Shown: positions 1-12,171, numbered from the stretch's first letter. The stretch: 36,685 nucleotides of DNA from Dimargaris cristalligena (GCA_027576995.1 JANBQC010000263.1:1-36685); one strand, 5' to 3'. Notes: generated by a model not told the origin, from the sequence alone. Translations and numbers: made by a program.

Positions 1-2562
1 GTAACGCGAGACCAGCAACTATCCACTAACGTTCGTTTAGAGACATTCCAGCGTGTAGCCATCGCCGTCGTTATCGGCGTACATACCATCGTAGCATTCT
101 CCCTAGCAACGGCTCTGGCATGGCTAAAGAGGGAGGGCCACACTGCGACCACATTATCTCCTGTATTTTGGGGGGGTTTTCACTGCTTAATTTTAATGGC
201 AGCTTGGCTGTATTTCCTGAACCAGCGCCGGAGTTCTCGACCGGCTACCCACCGTGACCAATCCCTTTGGTTGTACCGTTTAAGCTTGCGCAGCTCGATG
301 CATCTTGAATTTTGGTTGGTCCATGTCCGCCTTGCCATGGCCGAGCTAGTCATTTTGGCCCTACAGCATGGACTCTACCAGAATCAATTTCCTACGTTGG
401 CTTGGACACTGGGCCCAGCGTCTATAAATGCTATAGTATTGATCTGCGTAGCCGGGTATCAGCTCCGATTCCATCGCCGGCAAATGGTCCCTATTCTCGG
501 CGGAAGCATCGTTTGGTTGGTAGCCCATGCCCCATCACGAGTTACTCAAAGGGTTTTTTGCCATTGCCCGGGCCTAGGAGTCCTGGATCGTACCCACCGT
601 CCAGCGTTACTTGTCAATGAGAACCAACCCTGGGGACTATATTGGAGCGATTCAATTTCCTTAATGCAAGAAATTAAGCGCGACGAGACTAAGAAAGGCT
701 TGGTAGATCTACTATATATTAGTGTACCGGCCGCTGCGTATTATCTAGACGAGGATGTCATCGAGACCGAGGCCGAGGCCGATGGTAGTGCTTTTGAACC
801 GGTGTTTATCACTCGCGAAATCAAAACGTATAGAGTGGTCCTCTCTCGACTTTTTCGTGATAGGAAGGTGTATTCTAATACTCTTTTTTTACTAACTCTG
901 GTACTGAGTAAGGAGGTCATAAAGTACGCCCAGGCTCAGCTTCATCGCAACTTCCAGGATAGTTTGGTTACCCAAACTGCGACTATCGCAGGCTTTCTGT
1001 GCCTCTATTATTTCCCGAGCCAGATGATCAGTCAAGTTGGACCCATGTTTTTTTCACACTTACAAGCCAAGGCCAATCGAAATATGCGTGCTCAGTGGAA
1101 ATGCCAGGTGTACACTCAAATCCACAACCTTCATCGGGAGTCAAGCAAACCCATCGACAGCCCTGATTGTATATTGTATAGTTATGTGGGACTAGCGATC
1201 GATTTCCAAGACCGGGCGTTTAAATTTGTTGGGTGTTTGGTAGGGTCGGTGTTTCTTCTAATTGGTATGTGGGATTCCGTTGGACCTGAGGCCGTACTCT
1301 TTGGATTAACGTACCTGTTTTTGAGTAGTCTAGCGCACTATTGTCGTCGCCTCATCAATGATAGGGTCGATATTGACACGTTGCTTGCCCACTTAGGTTT
1401 TAGATGGGGGATGATTGACCGTGTTCGGAGATTTGTCTCATTCAGGTATCTTAACAGCGAGAGGTATGAGTATATCCAAATTGCCAAGAGTCTAACGGGT
1501 GCCCTTCGATACTCAGAAACCGGTGTGACTGCCATCTCGTCTGCCTATACCAATCTACTTTATAGCGTCCTATTTTATCCGTGGGTGGCTCTGTGCGTCT
1601 GGAAACTGCACGCCGCTGACATAACCCATGTCGAATGTCTCTTTGCCATCAACGCGTATATGCCAATCTCCGAGCGTGCCAATGAGCTCTCATTGTATTT
1701 TATTTCCCGCTTTAGGCCCTCGAGAACTGAAGCGAATACCGTTAAGGTAATCAGTCAACCCCCGGACCTCTGGGACGACTTTGAGGCACCTCCGCTTAAT
1801 CTCAAGAGTGGGAGTAGTATCGAATTTCGGAATGTGGCATTTGCATACGACGACGCTGGGCCAATCTTGCAAGGGATCAGCTTTACCATTCCAGCCGGAC
1901 GCATCACTGCCATCGTAGGTATAAGCGGACATGGCAAGTCGACTCTGCTCAATTTAATCATGCGTATGATGGATGTGTCGGAGGGAGCTATTTTCATTGA
2001 CGGCCAGGATATTCGTCGAGTAGCCCAGCGCGATTTGCGTTCCCAAATTGCGTATGTGAGCCAATCCTTCGTGTCCTTCCCCGGTACTATTTACTATAAC
2101 ATTGCCTATGGCACCGTCGGCCGGGGCAAACTGGCCTGCAAGGCCGACGTAATTGAGGTGGCCAAGGCGGTACATCTCTACGATGCGATTATGGAACGTA
2201 AGAATGGCTTCGACTCCAGGCTGAGTGGCAACGGTAAACAAATGAGCGGCGGTGAACTACAGCGCATGGGAATTGCGCGGGCCCTGGTCAAAAAAGCACC
2301 CATATTGCTCCTGGATGAGGCCACGGCCGCTCTGGACACCGCCATGGAGACTGACATCATGAAGTATATTCGGAATTCCAAGGACTCTCGCACGACGGTG
2401 ATTATTGCCCACCGGATTTCAACGATTATGGATGCTGACCAAATTGTTGTCCTGGACCACGGCAAGGTGGCCGAACTTGGCACGCATTGTGAGCTAGTGG
2501 CCAAGGGCGGTATTTACGCTGAAATGTGGACCAAGACCCAGACGGACGATAGGCCGCCGTAG
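1..2562 (+). CDS. ABC half-transporter, HMT1/ABCB6-like (5' truncated by window edge)
   Basis: An ATP-driven membrane exporter half-molecule. The frame is open from base 1 and runs to TAG at 2560-2562 (853 residues visible). Aligned with the paralogue at 25597-28350, about 58 N-terminal residues lie outside the window, so the first visible ATG (196) is internal. The order is several hydrophobic helices, a divergent ABC transmembrane domain, then a C-terminal nucleotide-binding domain. Walker A is GISGHGKST (1918-1944), with His where Ser or Cys is common. The Q-loop glutamine is intact in YVSQ (CAA at 2062-2064). The signature is MSGGELQRMGIARAL, Walker B is ILLLDEA, and the H-loop is IIAHR. 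The domain order (TMD then NBD, with an extended N-terminal TM region) fits HMT1/ABCB6-type transporters of vacuole or mitochondrion. The substrate cannot be read; heavy-metal or thiol conjugates are only the family precedent. No introns are visible. Confidence 0.9.
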   Translation, partial: VTRDQQLSTNVRLETFQRVAIAVVIGVHTIVAFSLATALAWLKREGHTATTLSPVFWGGFHCLILMAAWLYFLNQRRSSRPATHRDQSLWLYRLSLRSSMHLEFWLVHVRLAMAELVILALQHGLYQNQFPTLAWTLGPASINAIVLICVAGYQLRFHRRQMVPILGGSIVWLVAHAPSRVTQRVFCHCPGLGVLDRTHRPALLVNENQPWGLYWSDSISLMQEIKRDETKKGLVDLLYISVPAAAYYLDEDVIETEAEADGSAFEPVFITREIKTYRVVLSRLFRDRKVYSNTLFLLTLVLSKEVIKYAQAQLHRNFQDSLVTQTATIAGFLCLYYFPSQMISQVGPMFFSHLQAKANRNMRAQWKCQVYTQIHNLHRESSKPIDSPDCILYSYVGLAIDFQDRAFKFVGCLVGSVFLLIGMWDSVGPEAVLFGLTYLFLSSLAHYCRRLINDRVDIDTLLAHLGFRWGMIDRVRRFVSFRYLNSERYEYIQIAKSLTGALRYSETGVTAISSAYTNLLYSVLFYPWVALCVWKLHAADITHVECLFAINAYMPISERANELSLYFISRFRPSRTEANTVKVISQPPDLWDDFEAPPLNLKSGSSIEFRNVAFAYDDAGPILQGISFTIPAGRITAIVGISGHGKSTLLNLIMRMMDVSEGAIFIDGQDIRRVAQRDLRSQIAYVSQSFVSFPGTIYYNIAYGTVGRGKLACKADVIEVAKAVHLYDAIMERKNGFDSRLSGNGKQMSGGELQRMGIARALVKKAPILLLDEATAALDTAMETDIMKYIRNSKDSRTTVIIAHRISTIMDADQIVVLDHGKVAELGTHCELVAKGGIYAEMWTKTQTDDRPP

Positions 2563-3566
2563 TGGAATAGGCGGTTAGTTCGCAACTCTATACCTATATT
2601 TATATACCATACCCCTCTATTGGGTTGTGGATCACTATGTTGTTAATTTATACCAAATTTTATTATATCACATCGTTTTAATCATTTATCATACTGTTCA
2701 TACATAAATACATTATAATTAATAATAGATGTTGGTGAGCTCTTGATTTAATGGATGATTTAGTTTTTTCTAGGGCAATACTATACATCGTGCTCAGCTC
2801 TGGTTGCAAATGGTGAACGTATCCCCTGTACCCAATCTGACATGCATTCCTACGGAATAGATGACCTCTAGAGTTAAGCCTTGGGCCATCCGTATTTGTC
2901 AACTGTAAACTACTGCATTTTCGCTAAATTTGGCCCAACTGTATAAGATATTGAGTGATATGTGTGTAGAAATAGGCGGGTGATTCGTACCTAACCAGTG
3001 GTATCTGTCTCATCTAACGGAATATTCGTAATACAGTCTGGTTGAACCCCTTCCATATATCATTTATCCTACTCCAACGGCGTTTAGTCAGGTCATTGCC
3101 AGGCATTTCAATAGAAATCGTATTTAGTGGGTGGCGGACAACGGGCCCCTTTGATAGATAAAAGAAATGAAAAATACACCAGGTAAACCAAAAATAGTAA
3201 AAACACTCAGTTGTGGTAAATAATCAACATAAATGGACGGAATATATATATATATATATATAATTTGATTGAGTCAAAAGGCAGTGAAAGGGGAGAGGCG
3301 ATGAAAAGGGAGATATTTTGCGGCCTAGCGGTAAGATTCTTTTTTAAAAAAAAACATAAGACTGCCTTTAGTTAAAATCTATACTAAAGGTTGTATATGT
3401 TTGATTCCCACTGACTATGCCAAGTAGAATATATATTCTCTAAAGACACGGAGGGTGGGTGATAGAACAACCGCCCTATTCTTTATATCCCGTATCTTAC
3501 TAGTCGGGAGGGGTGTCTTTTTGCCCCGACTATGGTATTCCTTCATCGCCCCCCTTCTTGCTCTAT
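2563..3566. other. Intergenic region, AT-rich, with a (AT)n microsatellite
   Basis: About 1 kb lies between the 3' ends of the first ABC gene (+) and the uridine kinase gene (-), which are convergent. The region is AT-rich and has an (AT)n run at 3242-3262. No open frame here resembles a protein. A stretch at 3319-3421 has faint tRNA-like A-box and B-box words but does not fold (see rejected items). Confidence 0.6.
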
Positions 3567-5531
3567 TTAAGCCAGGACGGTCGGAGTGTTCGATCCGGTA
3601 GCCGACTCCGCCGGTTCCGTACCGAAGTAACGGTCGCCGAAGTTACCTAAACCGGGTTCAATGTACAGTTTATCAACCGATAGATGGGGGTCGACCATGG
3701 ACGATACGATACGGACCTGGGGGAATGCCTTAGTGACGGCGTGAATACCCTGGGGTGCCGCCAGCAGGTTGAGGAAGATGATATGGTCCTCGGGGACCCG
3801 GTGGTCCAACAACACCCGAATGGCCATCAAGGCGGCGGCCCCCGTTCCCACCAGGGCGTCCATGAGTAAAACGTACGACGTGGCCAAATCGCGGGGGAAT
3901 TTACAGTAGTGCAGTTTGGGTTCCCCCGTCACCGGATCCGACTGGATCAGGATTTTCCCCACCGCGATGTCCTTGCACACTTTACGCAGACCGGATTCCA
4001 TCGTGGAACCGGCCCGCAGAATGGACACGCCGCAGAGGCGCGGGGATTGCAGGCGTTGGCCGGCGTACGGCGCGCCGGTGGGGGTAGTCACGGTAACGTC
4101 CGTAAAGGGGAGGAGGGACAGACCCCGCTCCACCACCAGGGTGCAGAGCCGTTCGGAATAAAAGATAAAGTCGTGGCGCGAGGTGTCGCGGTTCCGAATA
4201 ATGGTGTGCAAGCCCTTGAGCTGGTTCGTGGCGGGCAGCACCGTCAGGTTCGGCTTGTCGGTCAACGCACATTCACTACAGGGCACCCGGGCCAATTCCC
4301 AACGGAAATTGAGGTAGCTTTCGCGGAGCTGTTTGGTGATCATTTGGGTAATGAGGTGGATGGCCCGTTGGTTGGCCAGGCCGCGCGGCACGATCACGTC
4401 GGCGTTGCGCATCGTGGGGTGGATATAGGTTTCGTATGACGGTTTGACGAACCGCTGGTACTGGGCCAGGACGCCGGCCAAATCACGGCCCCGTTCGGAC
4501 ACGTCACGCTGCAAACGACGGGCTAGGCGCACATCGCCGTCGGCATCGACGAAAATCTTCATATCCATCAGAGATAGGACCGCGGGATCGTAGAGGGCGA
4601 AAATACCCTCGAAAATCACGACATTGGCGCCGTACACCCGCTGGGTGCGGTTGGTGCGCGAGTGGGTCTTGAAGTCGTAGATGGGAATATCCACTTTTTC
4701 GCCCTGTTTGAGGGCCTGCAGGGTCTTGAAAAGAAGCTCGTAGTCAAAAGAATTCGGGTGGTCGAAATCGTGCTCGTTTCGGAAGGCCCGGGCCGATTGT
4801 TCAGGAGTCAAGGGCTTGTAGAAAGAATCCATACTTAAAATGACGACCCAGGGCACATTCAGCGACTTGAGAATGACTCTGATGATGTGGAAGGGGGTAG
4901 AGAAAAGCTATAGGTATGATGTTAGTAGGGTGGTCTGGTTTCCTTTTCGTTGGATAATCCAATATTGGGAGTGGGAGAACTGAAAAAGACCGGAGTGGTC
5001 GGGCCTAAACTACCAAATAAGTACGCTTCTGGGGCCGATTGGTAAGTAGTATAAATGAGGTTCTACGATGCTACTTACTCGGCTACACTGGTTTTCCCGC
5101 TGGCACTGCCGCCTAAATAGATACATGTGTGGTTAGCAGCGGAAATATTTCGAGCACAGGTTCGGTTTAATACAATAGTTGCAATCTACAATAATAAGGT
5201 ACGTGATGATTGTGATGATGCGCGGTGCACCAATGAACCTTCAGGAATGTAGGGGATATTCTACTCATACACTTCGGATTATAACGCATCGGAACCTACC
5301 TGCCACTCCGACAATGAACACATCCAAGTTCTTGCCCTTGCTCCTATAAATCGGGAATTGTCCCAAGTGGTTTGGTAAATATTGAGGGATACGGTAGATG
5401 AAACAAAGCAAGGGTTAGTATCTGCGCGATCGGTAGTAAATGGTTGGCTATGGCCATTGACCATACGATTCTAGTAACAATACTTGGTCGGTCGAACATT
5501 ATCGGCCTAAACGACTTACGTGTACCACGGG
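3567..5531 (-). CDS. Uridine kinase-uracil phosphoribosyltransferase fusion (UCKL1/Urk1 type), 5' end incomplete
   Basis: A pyrimidine-salvage enzyme: the N-terminal kinase phosphorylates uridine/cytidine to UMP/CMP, and the C-terminal domain resembles UPRT (uracil + PRPP to UMP). Exons on the minus strand are 5520-5531 (12 nt, tentative), 5300-5343, 5079-5112 and 3567-4878. All junctions have GT-AG and keep frame. Joined, they read PWYTSKGK, then IVGVAGGSASGKTSVAE (P-loop), then VPWVVILSMDSFYK, a near-perfect UCK core. Later come the YDFKTHSR and FEGIFALYD kinase motifs. The UPRT half has GVSILRAGSTME and a PRPP-site segment LMDALVGTGAA in place of the classic DxxxATG, as in UCKL1 proteins, and ends in NFGDRYFGT, typical of the family. 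The stop is TAA at 3567-3569. The first exon and start codon lie upstream of 5531 and were not found. Whether the UPRT half is catalytic is uncertain. Confidence 0.9.
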
Positions 5532-8500
5532 CTAATTACGGGGGATTGATGGAATCGGAGCGATATACGACAGGTCAATCAATCGGCGATGGATATAATA
5601 AAGCGGACATAGATTAGCTACAGTGCGGTTTAGTCCATATATTTTTAATCAACGAGGACGGTATCATAAAAGGAGATGCCAAATGGGGGGTGAATTGGGA
5701 GTGAGGGAGGGGCGGGTGGGTGGGTCCTGAGGCGAGTATAGGTCTAAGGTTGCACAGCGGCTACACCAAGCCACACCCAGCAAGTAACCCAGCACCCCCT
5801 TGGTCCGACCATAGTGCCATTCACCATTGGGGGACCATAGTAGTCGCTCCTCCTAATTCCATGTAAACCATAGGGGGGAGGATGCTTGAGCGAGCTGGCT
5901 TGGCTCCAGTGACACCGAATAGCGGGCGTGATTAGCCATATGACCCCAGGCTCCCATTAGTCCAACCCCCAAAATAGGGTGAACAGTGGAAAAACCACGC
6001 CCATTAGTGAGAGTAGCGCCCATATGCCCCAACATAAGGAATAGGAGGGGAGATGGCCTAACTCATTTTAATGGTGCGGTATGGGCTTTGGAGGGGGTAC
6101 GCCAACGCTATGAAGAGCGCGGACCTGCAGAATGCACGTCTAAAATACCTCCCGCAACCGAGAACTTCGAGTAGAAAGAATCCCGATAATACAGGGGCAC
6201 CCCCCCCCTCCCTCCCTCGAGGAACTTCTCGGGCTGGGGGTGAGAAAGGTGGTCGAGGGTTATTGCCTTAGAGGCCTCCCCCGCCCTACCAACACCACAA
6301 ACGGCCAGGGAGTGTGGGCCGGATAAAAGCCCGGGCGGTCGAAAATATGTAAAAGTGGCAGGAAAATTAAGGGGGTTCGACTTACGGTCGCCCGGAAGCG
6401 GTGAGCAGCAGGTTGTTCTTGCGTAGCATACCCATGGCCAGAATTCAACCACCAGTAGTAGTAACAGTGCGCGATTGCCACAAGGAAATATTATTTTCGG
6501 GCTAAAGGTGAAGGAATCCCCGGGATGGGTTGGTGAGGCAGAGTCACAGGGTCCGCTATAGGGAGTTGGGTGGGTGGGGGGTGGAGGCGAGGGCAGCTGA
6601 GGGAGGGGACAGTGCGCCACGAATACAGTACGGTCAAATAGACGATAGGTCTCGGGGGCGGTGGGAGTGGAATAAGAAGCTATACCGAAACTAAGTATAG
6701 AACTATAGAAGTAAAGGTACAAAAGGAAGGTTGCTAGCGAGGGAGAATAGCATAAGTAGTTGCAAGGAATCCCTCAACCTCACTCGGCTGAAATAGCCTG
6801 AGCTATAGAAGGCCCTGCCATTATGACCTCCGTCTACCAACTCGGTAGAGGGGCTCTGTGCCACCACCACAACGCCCCTTGCCTCGGAATCTAGGGACGG
6901 CTGTTCCCATGGTGGGATTATTTTTTCAGCAGCTGACTAGGTTTTCCAAGTGACTGTCACACCTTACCATATTTGTAAGAAGAACCCGCCTCACATTAAT
7001 CCAAGAGGAAAGGGGGCTCTCCTCAGGCTATAGGCACCACAGTGAAGTGCGCCGTTGACCCATGCCGGCTGTTCACCCTCCTCCCCGCTTGACTGTCACA
7101 GGGAACTTGGGGGTAGGCGGATTCCAGGACTCTCTTTCTACTATACCTTGCTTGAGGATAACTACCAATAACAATTAAATTTTGATACCAATAATATTTT
7201 CATTAGGTGCATCATCCCTAGAGACTGCGACCCACTTTCTCCACCGCCCAAGTACAGTAGTGTACCGATAAGGAGGAAGAGGGGGAACCCGGTAAAGAGA
7301 GTCAAATGACGTAGTCACTGGTTAATAGGGGGGGTATCCCAATTGGCACACTCGACTGAGGGGGGGAGTTTCCCGCGCCTCGACGGTTCTGCAAAGAAAG
7401 CAGTCGAGGTGATGCACAGTTCTGTGATGGCATATGTAGGCGTGTCTCCCTGGCAGTTTATCTCTGAATGGCATTTACGATACATTGGGGATTATTTGTA
7501 ACTGGGTTTAAAGCAAAACGCGCGATCCTCGCTAATTCTGGCTCACTGAAATCCGCATTGATGAAACTCCAAAGGAATGCCTCGGAAGGTGGAATGGTAC
7601 CTGGGGGATATGACGCCAACAACCTAGTCGAGTTCAGCGGTCGGTGAAACAGTGTAGGCCTTCTATACCCTCCCCCAACCACTCACTCAATAAATAATGT
7701 ACCATTATTCTACAACTAGGAATCTAAGGATTTATCTTGAAGTTTCTTTATGAAATATCGGGGATTAGCAAGAGCATGTCGTTCCTATCAGGTAACAGTA
7801 GATTTCGCGATCAAAAGCAGCGCTTACACATACAATTAGTGCGACCTAGAAAATCAGTACATCGAACATGATCTGGTATTTGCGAATCCACGATCCCGTC
7901 CCACTCGCGCTGGTTATCGGCAATCCCTAGCCCGGCCGTAAGATCTAGTCGCGATGGCTACTCTCTGCAATTCTTTCCATTCACTCGGTCGATGATTCCC
8001 TTAACCGGCGTATGCATCACTTTCGAGAATATCCTCCTAGGATGCTAATAAATGGGTATGCGGATGTCACCAATCCCATGAGGACTCTGATTTATTCGCG
8101 GTGGTTCACGGGCCCGACTCAGGCATGATCATTCGAACCACAGGCGCAGAAATACAAGATAATGGCGTGGTGGCTACAGGAGGGATGCATAACACCGGGA
8201 TTCAAGGAGAGCAGAGGGATGCCGGCTCCTTCGGCCACGCCGCCGTCTTGGTCCTATCTAACAATGGACCCGCTGAAGGTGGAGTAGGTTTGGTTTACGG
8301 CCTGCTACCCCAAAGGCATCAACCAACCCATGGAACCAGGTAATTGATTAATCAAGCCTTTATTGACCCACGACTCAAATTTTCCTGGTTATAAAAATAT
8401 ATAAAAAGATCGTCGGAATAAAAGGAAGGGGAGGTGCAGTAATCTAAGCCGCTGGATTGCATTCGGCACCCTACGTTAGGTATCTTTATCTATGTCAGGG

Positions 8501-8653
8501 TTTCACCGCTCGTGACGGTACACGTCCGACTCCGCAACCACTGTGGAGAAACCAGCCCATGCATCGGTGGCTTCAGGTGGGCTCTCCACCTTGCCCCTTG
8601 ATCATGCCTAGACGGACTTAGCGGATAGGGGCATTGTGGAGAAGCTGGGTGGC

Positions 8654-8672
8654 TATATATATATATATATAT
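8654..8672. repeat. (TA)n microsatellite
   Basis: A run of alternating T and A seen directly in the sequence, in gene-poor DNA. Confidence 0.9.
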
Positions 8673-9300
8673 TATTATATGTAACACATTCCCCCTACAA
8701 TTCGAAATAAACTTTTCGTCGGGGCAGCGCCATGTGCATATTATTGCATGCCTAATAATAACGACAAGTCCGCCTGCACGATAGTGCAGCTGGTCAGCTA
8801 AGTCCGACTCAGTGTCCTTGCAGATCGCCATTGCCTAGGCGGATATAATTGGGGAGGGGGGCTGGAGGGAGAGGGAAAACAGGGCTAAATAATTTTTTTG
8901 GAAGCAGTGGTCTGGGAAAACACGGGATGGACGAAGGAGAGCCCTGGTGACCTACGTGCCTGCAGTTCCTTATTTCAGCTGAGCCATTGGTCACTGCCTC
9001 CAGGTGGATAGAGAGCAGCGGGAAGTGTGTAGAGTGAAGGTGAAGGTGACGAGAAGGACAATCCCTCTTTGTATATTCTGGGAGGATGGTCGGGATTGGA
9101 AGCCATCTAGTAAATGTTATGGGGCCACGCCAAAAGGATGGACTTTGTGTAGCTGGGTCTCCCGTCAGCCCGCTTCTTTCCATTCGTGTTTTTAGGGGGA
9201 ATCGGGTAGTCTACGCTGGTAACGCGGCTATCCGATTACTGTATCTATAAGTATAGGCCGGTTTCTGGGGTTCTTTAGGGATAAATAAAAATATATAGGC

Positions 9301-9328
9301 CATGGCATGGCATGGCATGGCATGGCAT
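9301..9328. repeat. Pentanucleotide tandem repeat CATGG
   Basis: Five and a half perfect copies of CATGG, ending in CAT, immediately after a short AT-rich stretch. It is a likely polymorphic minisatellite in intergenic DNA. Confidence 0.95.
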
Positions 9329-10430
9329 TCGGCTGTCGTTATGTATATGTAGTATCTCTGGACGAGGGGGAGTTGGCAGGGACCTAGAAATTAACCGAGT
9401 GCCATGAGGTTCAAGGCTGCAACCACCAAGGACCTGCAGTTGGGCGCGAGCCGCTTTTCATCACCCCTGACGCCCCTCACCCCACGCTGGTTGTTTCGAA
9501 GCAAGGTTTAGAAGGCGGTAAATAGAAGTGGATGCGCGCCGAGTCAGCGTATGAGCTCTGTATGATTTTTATACACATATAGATACTCCAGCTTACCAGG
9601 GTACAAGTACGTTCGAAGCCCCTTTTCCCGCACGCACGTACAGGCTGTATTGGGGGGATGCATATCCGCGTATTAATCAATAGGCTGGTGATAGTAGTAG
9701 CCAGATGGAACGCTGTTTTCCTCCCCCTCTCCAAGGGGTTTTTTGGGGCTGGCGCCGGCCAACCCACGGGTATGGTGGATAATCGGCTGAGAGGATTTGC
9801 GGAGGTTGGCGAGGTTGAGCAGAGTAAGGTCGGATTGCAATATAGAGGGAGCTGACGATCCTCACTCCCAATGTATTTAAGCACCCGCCCCCCCCACCCA
9901 CATATATATATTCTTTTATCACATCCGTGCTTTCCCACCTTTATCTTCACATTGTCCCCCCTCTCTCCCCCTGCCTTATTGTTTTTGGGCCTGGTCGGAG
10001 CTGTTGTTGTTAATAGACCATTCAAGTAAAGATTGTTCGAGGGCGTATTCTTTTTGCGACATCTGACCCGTCATTTTTTACTTAATTTAGACATTTGCCA
10101 ATTATCCATTAATATTGATATTATTATTTCTATCATTGATTTTATTTTGGTATTTCCATTGTTGTCCGATTCACTTGTGCTACCCAGTTGAACCGCCACC
10201 ACATTCGTTCCCCGCTTTCTGGTGAACCCCTTCGTCACTAATTGCCCGAAGCATTCCATATGCCTTTATTCCAAACCTTCTATTTTGCCCATTTGTCATC
10301 CCGAGTTTTGTCGATAGCCTGCATATTTTTTCCGATCTTATCGAATTCCCACACCCTTGCTATAATAGTATATTACACTAATAATCCCAATCCCTGCCCA
10401 AAGTGTAGCCACTATTTTCCTCACCACCTT

Positions 10431-10489
10431 CGCTTCAGATTAGACTTTCCTCGCTTCAGATTAGACTTTCCTCGCTCCAGACTGGACTA
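10431..10489. repeat. 21-bp tandem repeat, nearly three copies
   Basis: Units start at 10431, 10452 and 10473. The first two are identical (each begins CGCTTCAGATTAG). The third starts CGCTCCAGACTGG and diverges towards its end. It sits in the pyrimidine-rich region upstream of the arrestin gene. Confidence 0.9.
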
Positions 10490-11487
10490 CCGGGTGCTGT
10501 ACGAACCTATAAGCCACTGTCTGTTTAGCCTGTTGACGGGCACTCCCCTCCTTATATTTAAACTGAGCCCACGCCGCTCCGGGCCATGCTTGACCCCTGC
10601 TACACATATTACGTTTCCGGCTAGATTGGCTGCACCTACCTGTATTTACCAGACTCATACTCCACTGCACCTCTTTTGTGATCACCAGATTCCGCTTGTT
10701 CACTCTGTTTCTCATATTGGAGCTTCACCTTCTCTCATTCTTTCTCTCTCTCTCCTTTCTTTTCTCTTGTTCGTTTATTTAGAGTTGTTTTATCTCATTT
10801 ATTCATTCTGGCCTTTTGGTTTGAACCTGTACTTGATATATATCTATATATACGTCTCTCCCGTTGGCCCATGCCAGTGCCTTCTTCCAGCCAGTTACCT
10901 TTCACGAGACCCTGTTCCCCGCCTCTGACTCGTTCTCGGATTTAAAAGACACCACGCCTATTTAGTTCATCATCGGAACCCCAATCTATTCGCCTGTGCC
11001 GTCCTAAGCGTGACTCAACAATTTTCATCGATTGTGTTTGGTTCTTCACCGGCTCTTTACTACCGACCGATACGAAGAGATAACTCGGAATACCACCGCC
11101 AATAAAACCTCCTCGCGTTTGGGTTTGGGATACCATACCTCCCTCCTCACCGGCAACTGCCCAGCCCCCCTCCCCTTCCCCTCATTCCGTTGACCCATTT
11201 CCTTTCGACAGCCATTCACTTGCATAGCAGTACTAGCAATAGTAGCGGAATACTCCCCGAGAATACCACACCATTCTGTAGACTAGACGCGTGTCGCTGC
11301 CTTTTCTACTCCTCTTTATTCCCCTCCCCCTGCTTGCCCGATAGCTTGGGTGTGCTTCTTCCCCGTATCGCTGCTTTCTCCCGCCCCTTTTAATTTCGTG
11401 CCTCATTTATTGTCCGACCGCCCGCCTTTTCTGCTCTGGCCCACTGCCTATTATTATTCCGCCCGACATCCTCCATCCTTCTCATTC

Positions 11488-11532
11488 ACATATATATATA
11501 TATATATATATAACACATACACACACACACCC
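11488..11532. repeat. Compound (TA)n-(AC)n microsatellite
   Basis: An alternating TA run (about 11488-11511) is followed by an AC-rich run to about 11532. A second (AT)n run lies at 11906-11928 and a short (AC)n run at 12126-12141, just before the arrestin start codon. Confidence 0.9.
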
Positions 11533-11905
11533 ACTGCACTTTCGTAGCCTCGTCTTTCCCACCCACACACCCACCCCCCTCCTGCGCCCAACTTACACTC
11601 CAAACTCCACAATCACCGCCATAAGCGTGCTGGTGATTTGTTGTGTTTTTTTTCTGCACCTTCAGCACTGTATAGGGTGTTCACTGTGCTTGGTCACCTT
11701 CTGTTTTTGACCGGGCCGAGTTTCCCCTTGGCCTTTTGCCAATTCGTGGTCTCACGGCTGCCCTTATTGGGGTCTACATATCCTTATTTTCCCCTGCCGC
11801 TTGATTGCCGGGCCTGCTCAGACGCACATTTCCAATTATTACATCTCTTTTGATACTCTCGTGTATCAATTTTTCCACTCTATCACTTTCTTAAAAGGGT
11901 GGGAA

Positions 11906-11928
11906 ATATATATATATATATATATATA
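11906..11928. repeat. (AT)n microsatellite in the arrestin upstream region
   Basis: An alternating AT run about 245 bp before the arrestin ATG, within pyrimidine-rich DNA. Confidence 0.9.
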
Positions 11929-12171
11929 CTCAGGTATCCCTATCATCATCAGACATCTTTGATTATACTTTCTGTATAGACCCAGGTTTGTATTTCGTCA
12001 GCATTGTCAGTGTGTATTGCTTGCATCCCAAGGTCCGCCCTGTCTCTTATTCCCAAACCTCCTTGAAATTTACTATCCTGTTTCATACCTCACCCCCACC
12101 TCTTTATACGTACCCCCCACCACTTTGACACACACACACACTGGTCCGACGACCTCCATACCCCCTAGCCA

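Larger units (their letters stand above)
5532..12171. other. 6.6-kb divergent intergenic region, purine-rich left half, pyrimidine-rich right half
   Basis: This lies between the leftward uridine kinase gene and the rightward arrestin gene. I found no convincing gene. About 5690-7150 is G-rich on the plus strand, so C/T-rich on the strand the kinase is read from. About 9900-12170 is strongly C/T-rich on the plus strand, the arrestin sense strand. Both halves look like long pyrimidine-rich leaders or promoters, and the missing first exon of the kinase gene probably lies in the left part. Long open frames at 6108-6722 (-) and 10242-10928 (+) are low-complexity and look like by-products of this composition. 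Microsatellites and short tandem repeats are listed separately. Confidence 0.55.

Noticed and set aside
3319..3421. tRNA-like words (CTAGCGGTAAG and GTTTGATTCCC)
   Set aside because: The T-arm does not pair, no acceptor stem closes, and the spacing needs a long intron. At best it is a decayed tRNA-derived fragment.
3909..4439. 176-codon frame (+) opposite the uridine kinase/UPRT exon
   Set aside because: Antisense shadow of a clearly conserved coding region.
6108..6722. 204-codon open frame on the minus strand
   Set aside because: Low-complexity, Pro/Ser-rich translation of pyrimidine-rich DNA, with no motif or splice context.
6940..7100. The word GACTGTCACA occurring twice (near 6951 and 7090)
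   Set aside because: It could be a factor-binding site, but two copies of a 10-mer in a long gene-poor region give no functional support.
7458..7682. 74-codon frame (-) with a fairly protein-like end (FSEPELARIARFALNP)
   Set aside because: No homology recognised, no flanking exons found, and the start is not convincing. It could be an isolated exon but cannot be supported.
8101..8343. 80-codon frame (+) in a locally GC-rich patch
   Set aside because: No ATG at the listed opening, glycine-rich chance-like translation, no neighbours in phase.
10242..10928. 228-codon frame (+) with RFRLDFP repeats
   Set aside because: The repeated words come from the 21-bp tandem repeat. The rest is a translation of C/T-rich leader DNA.
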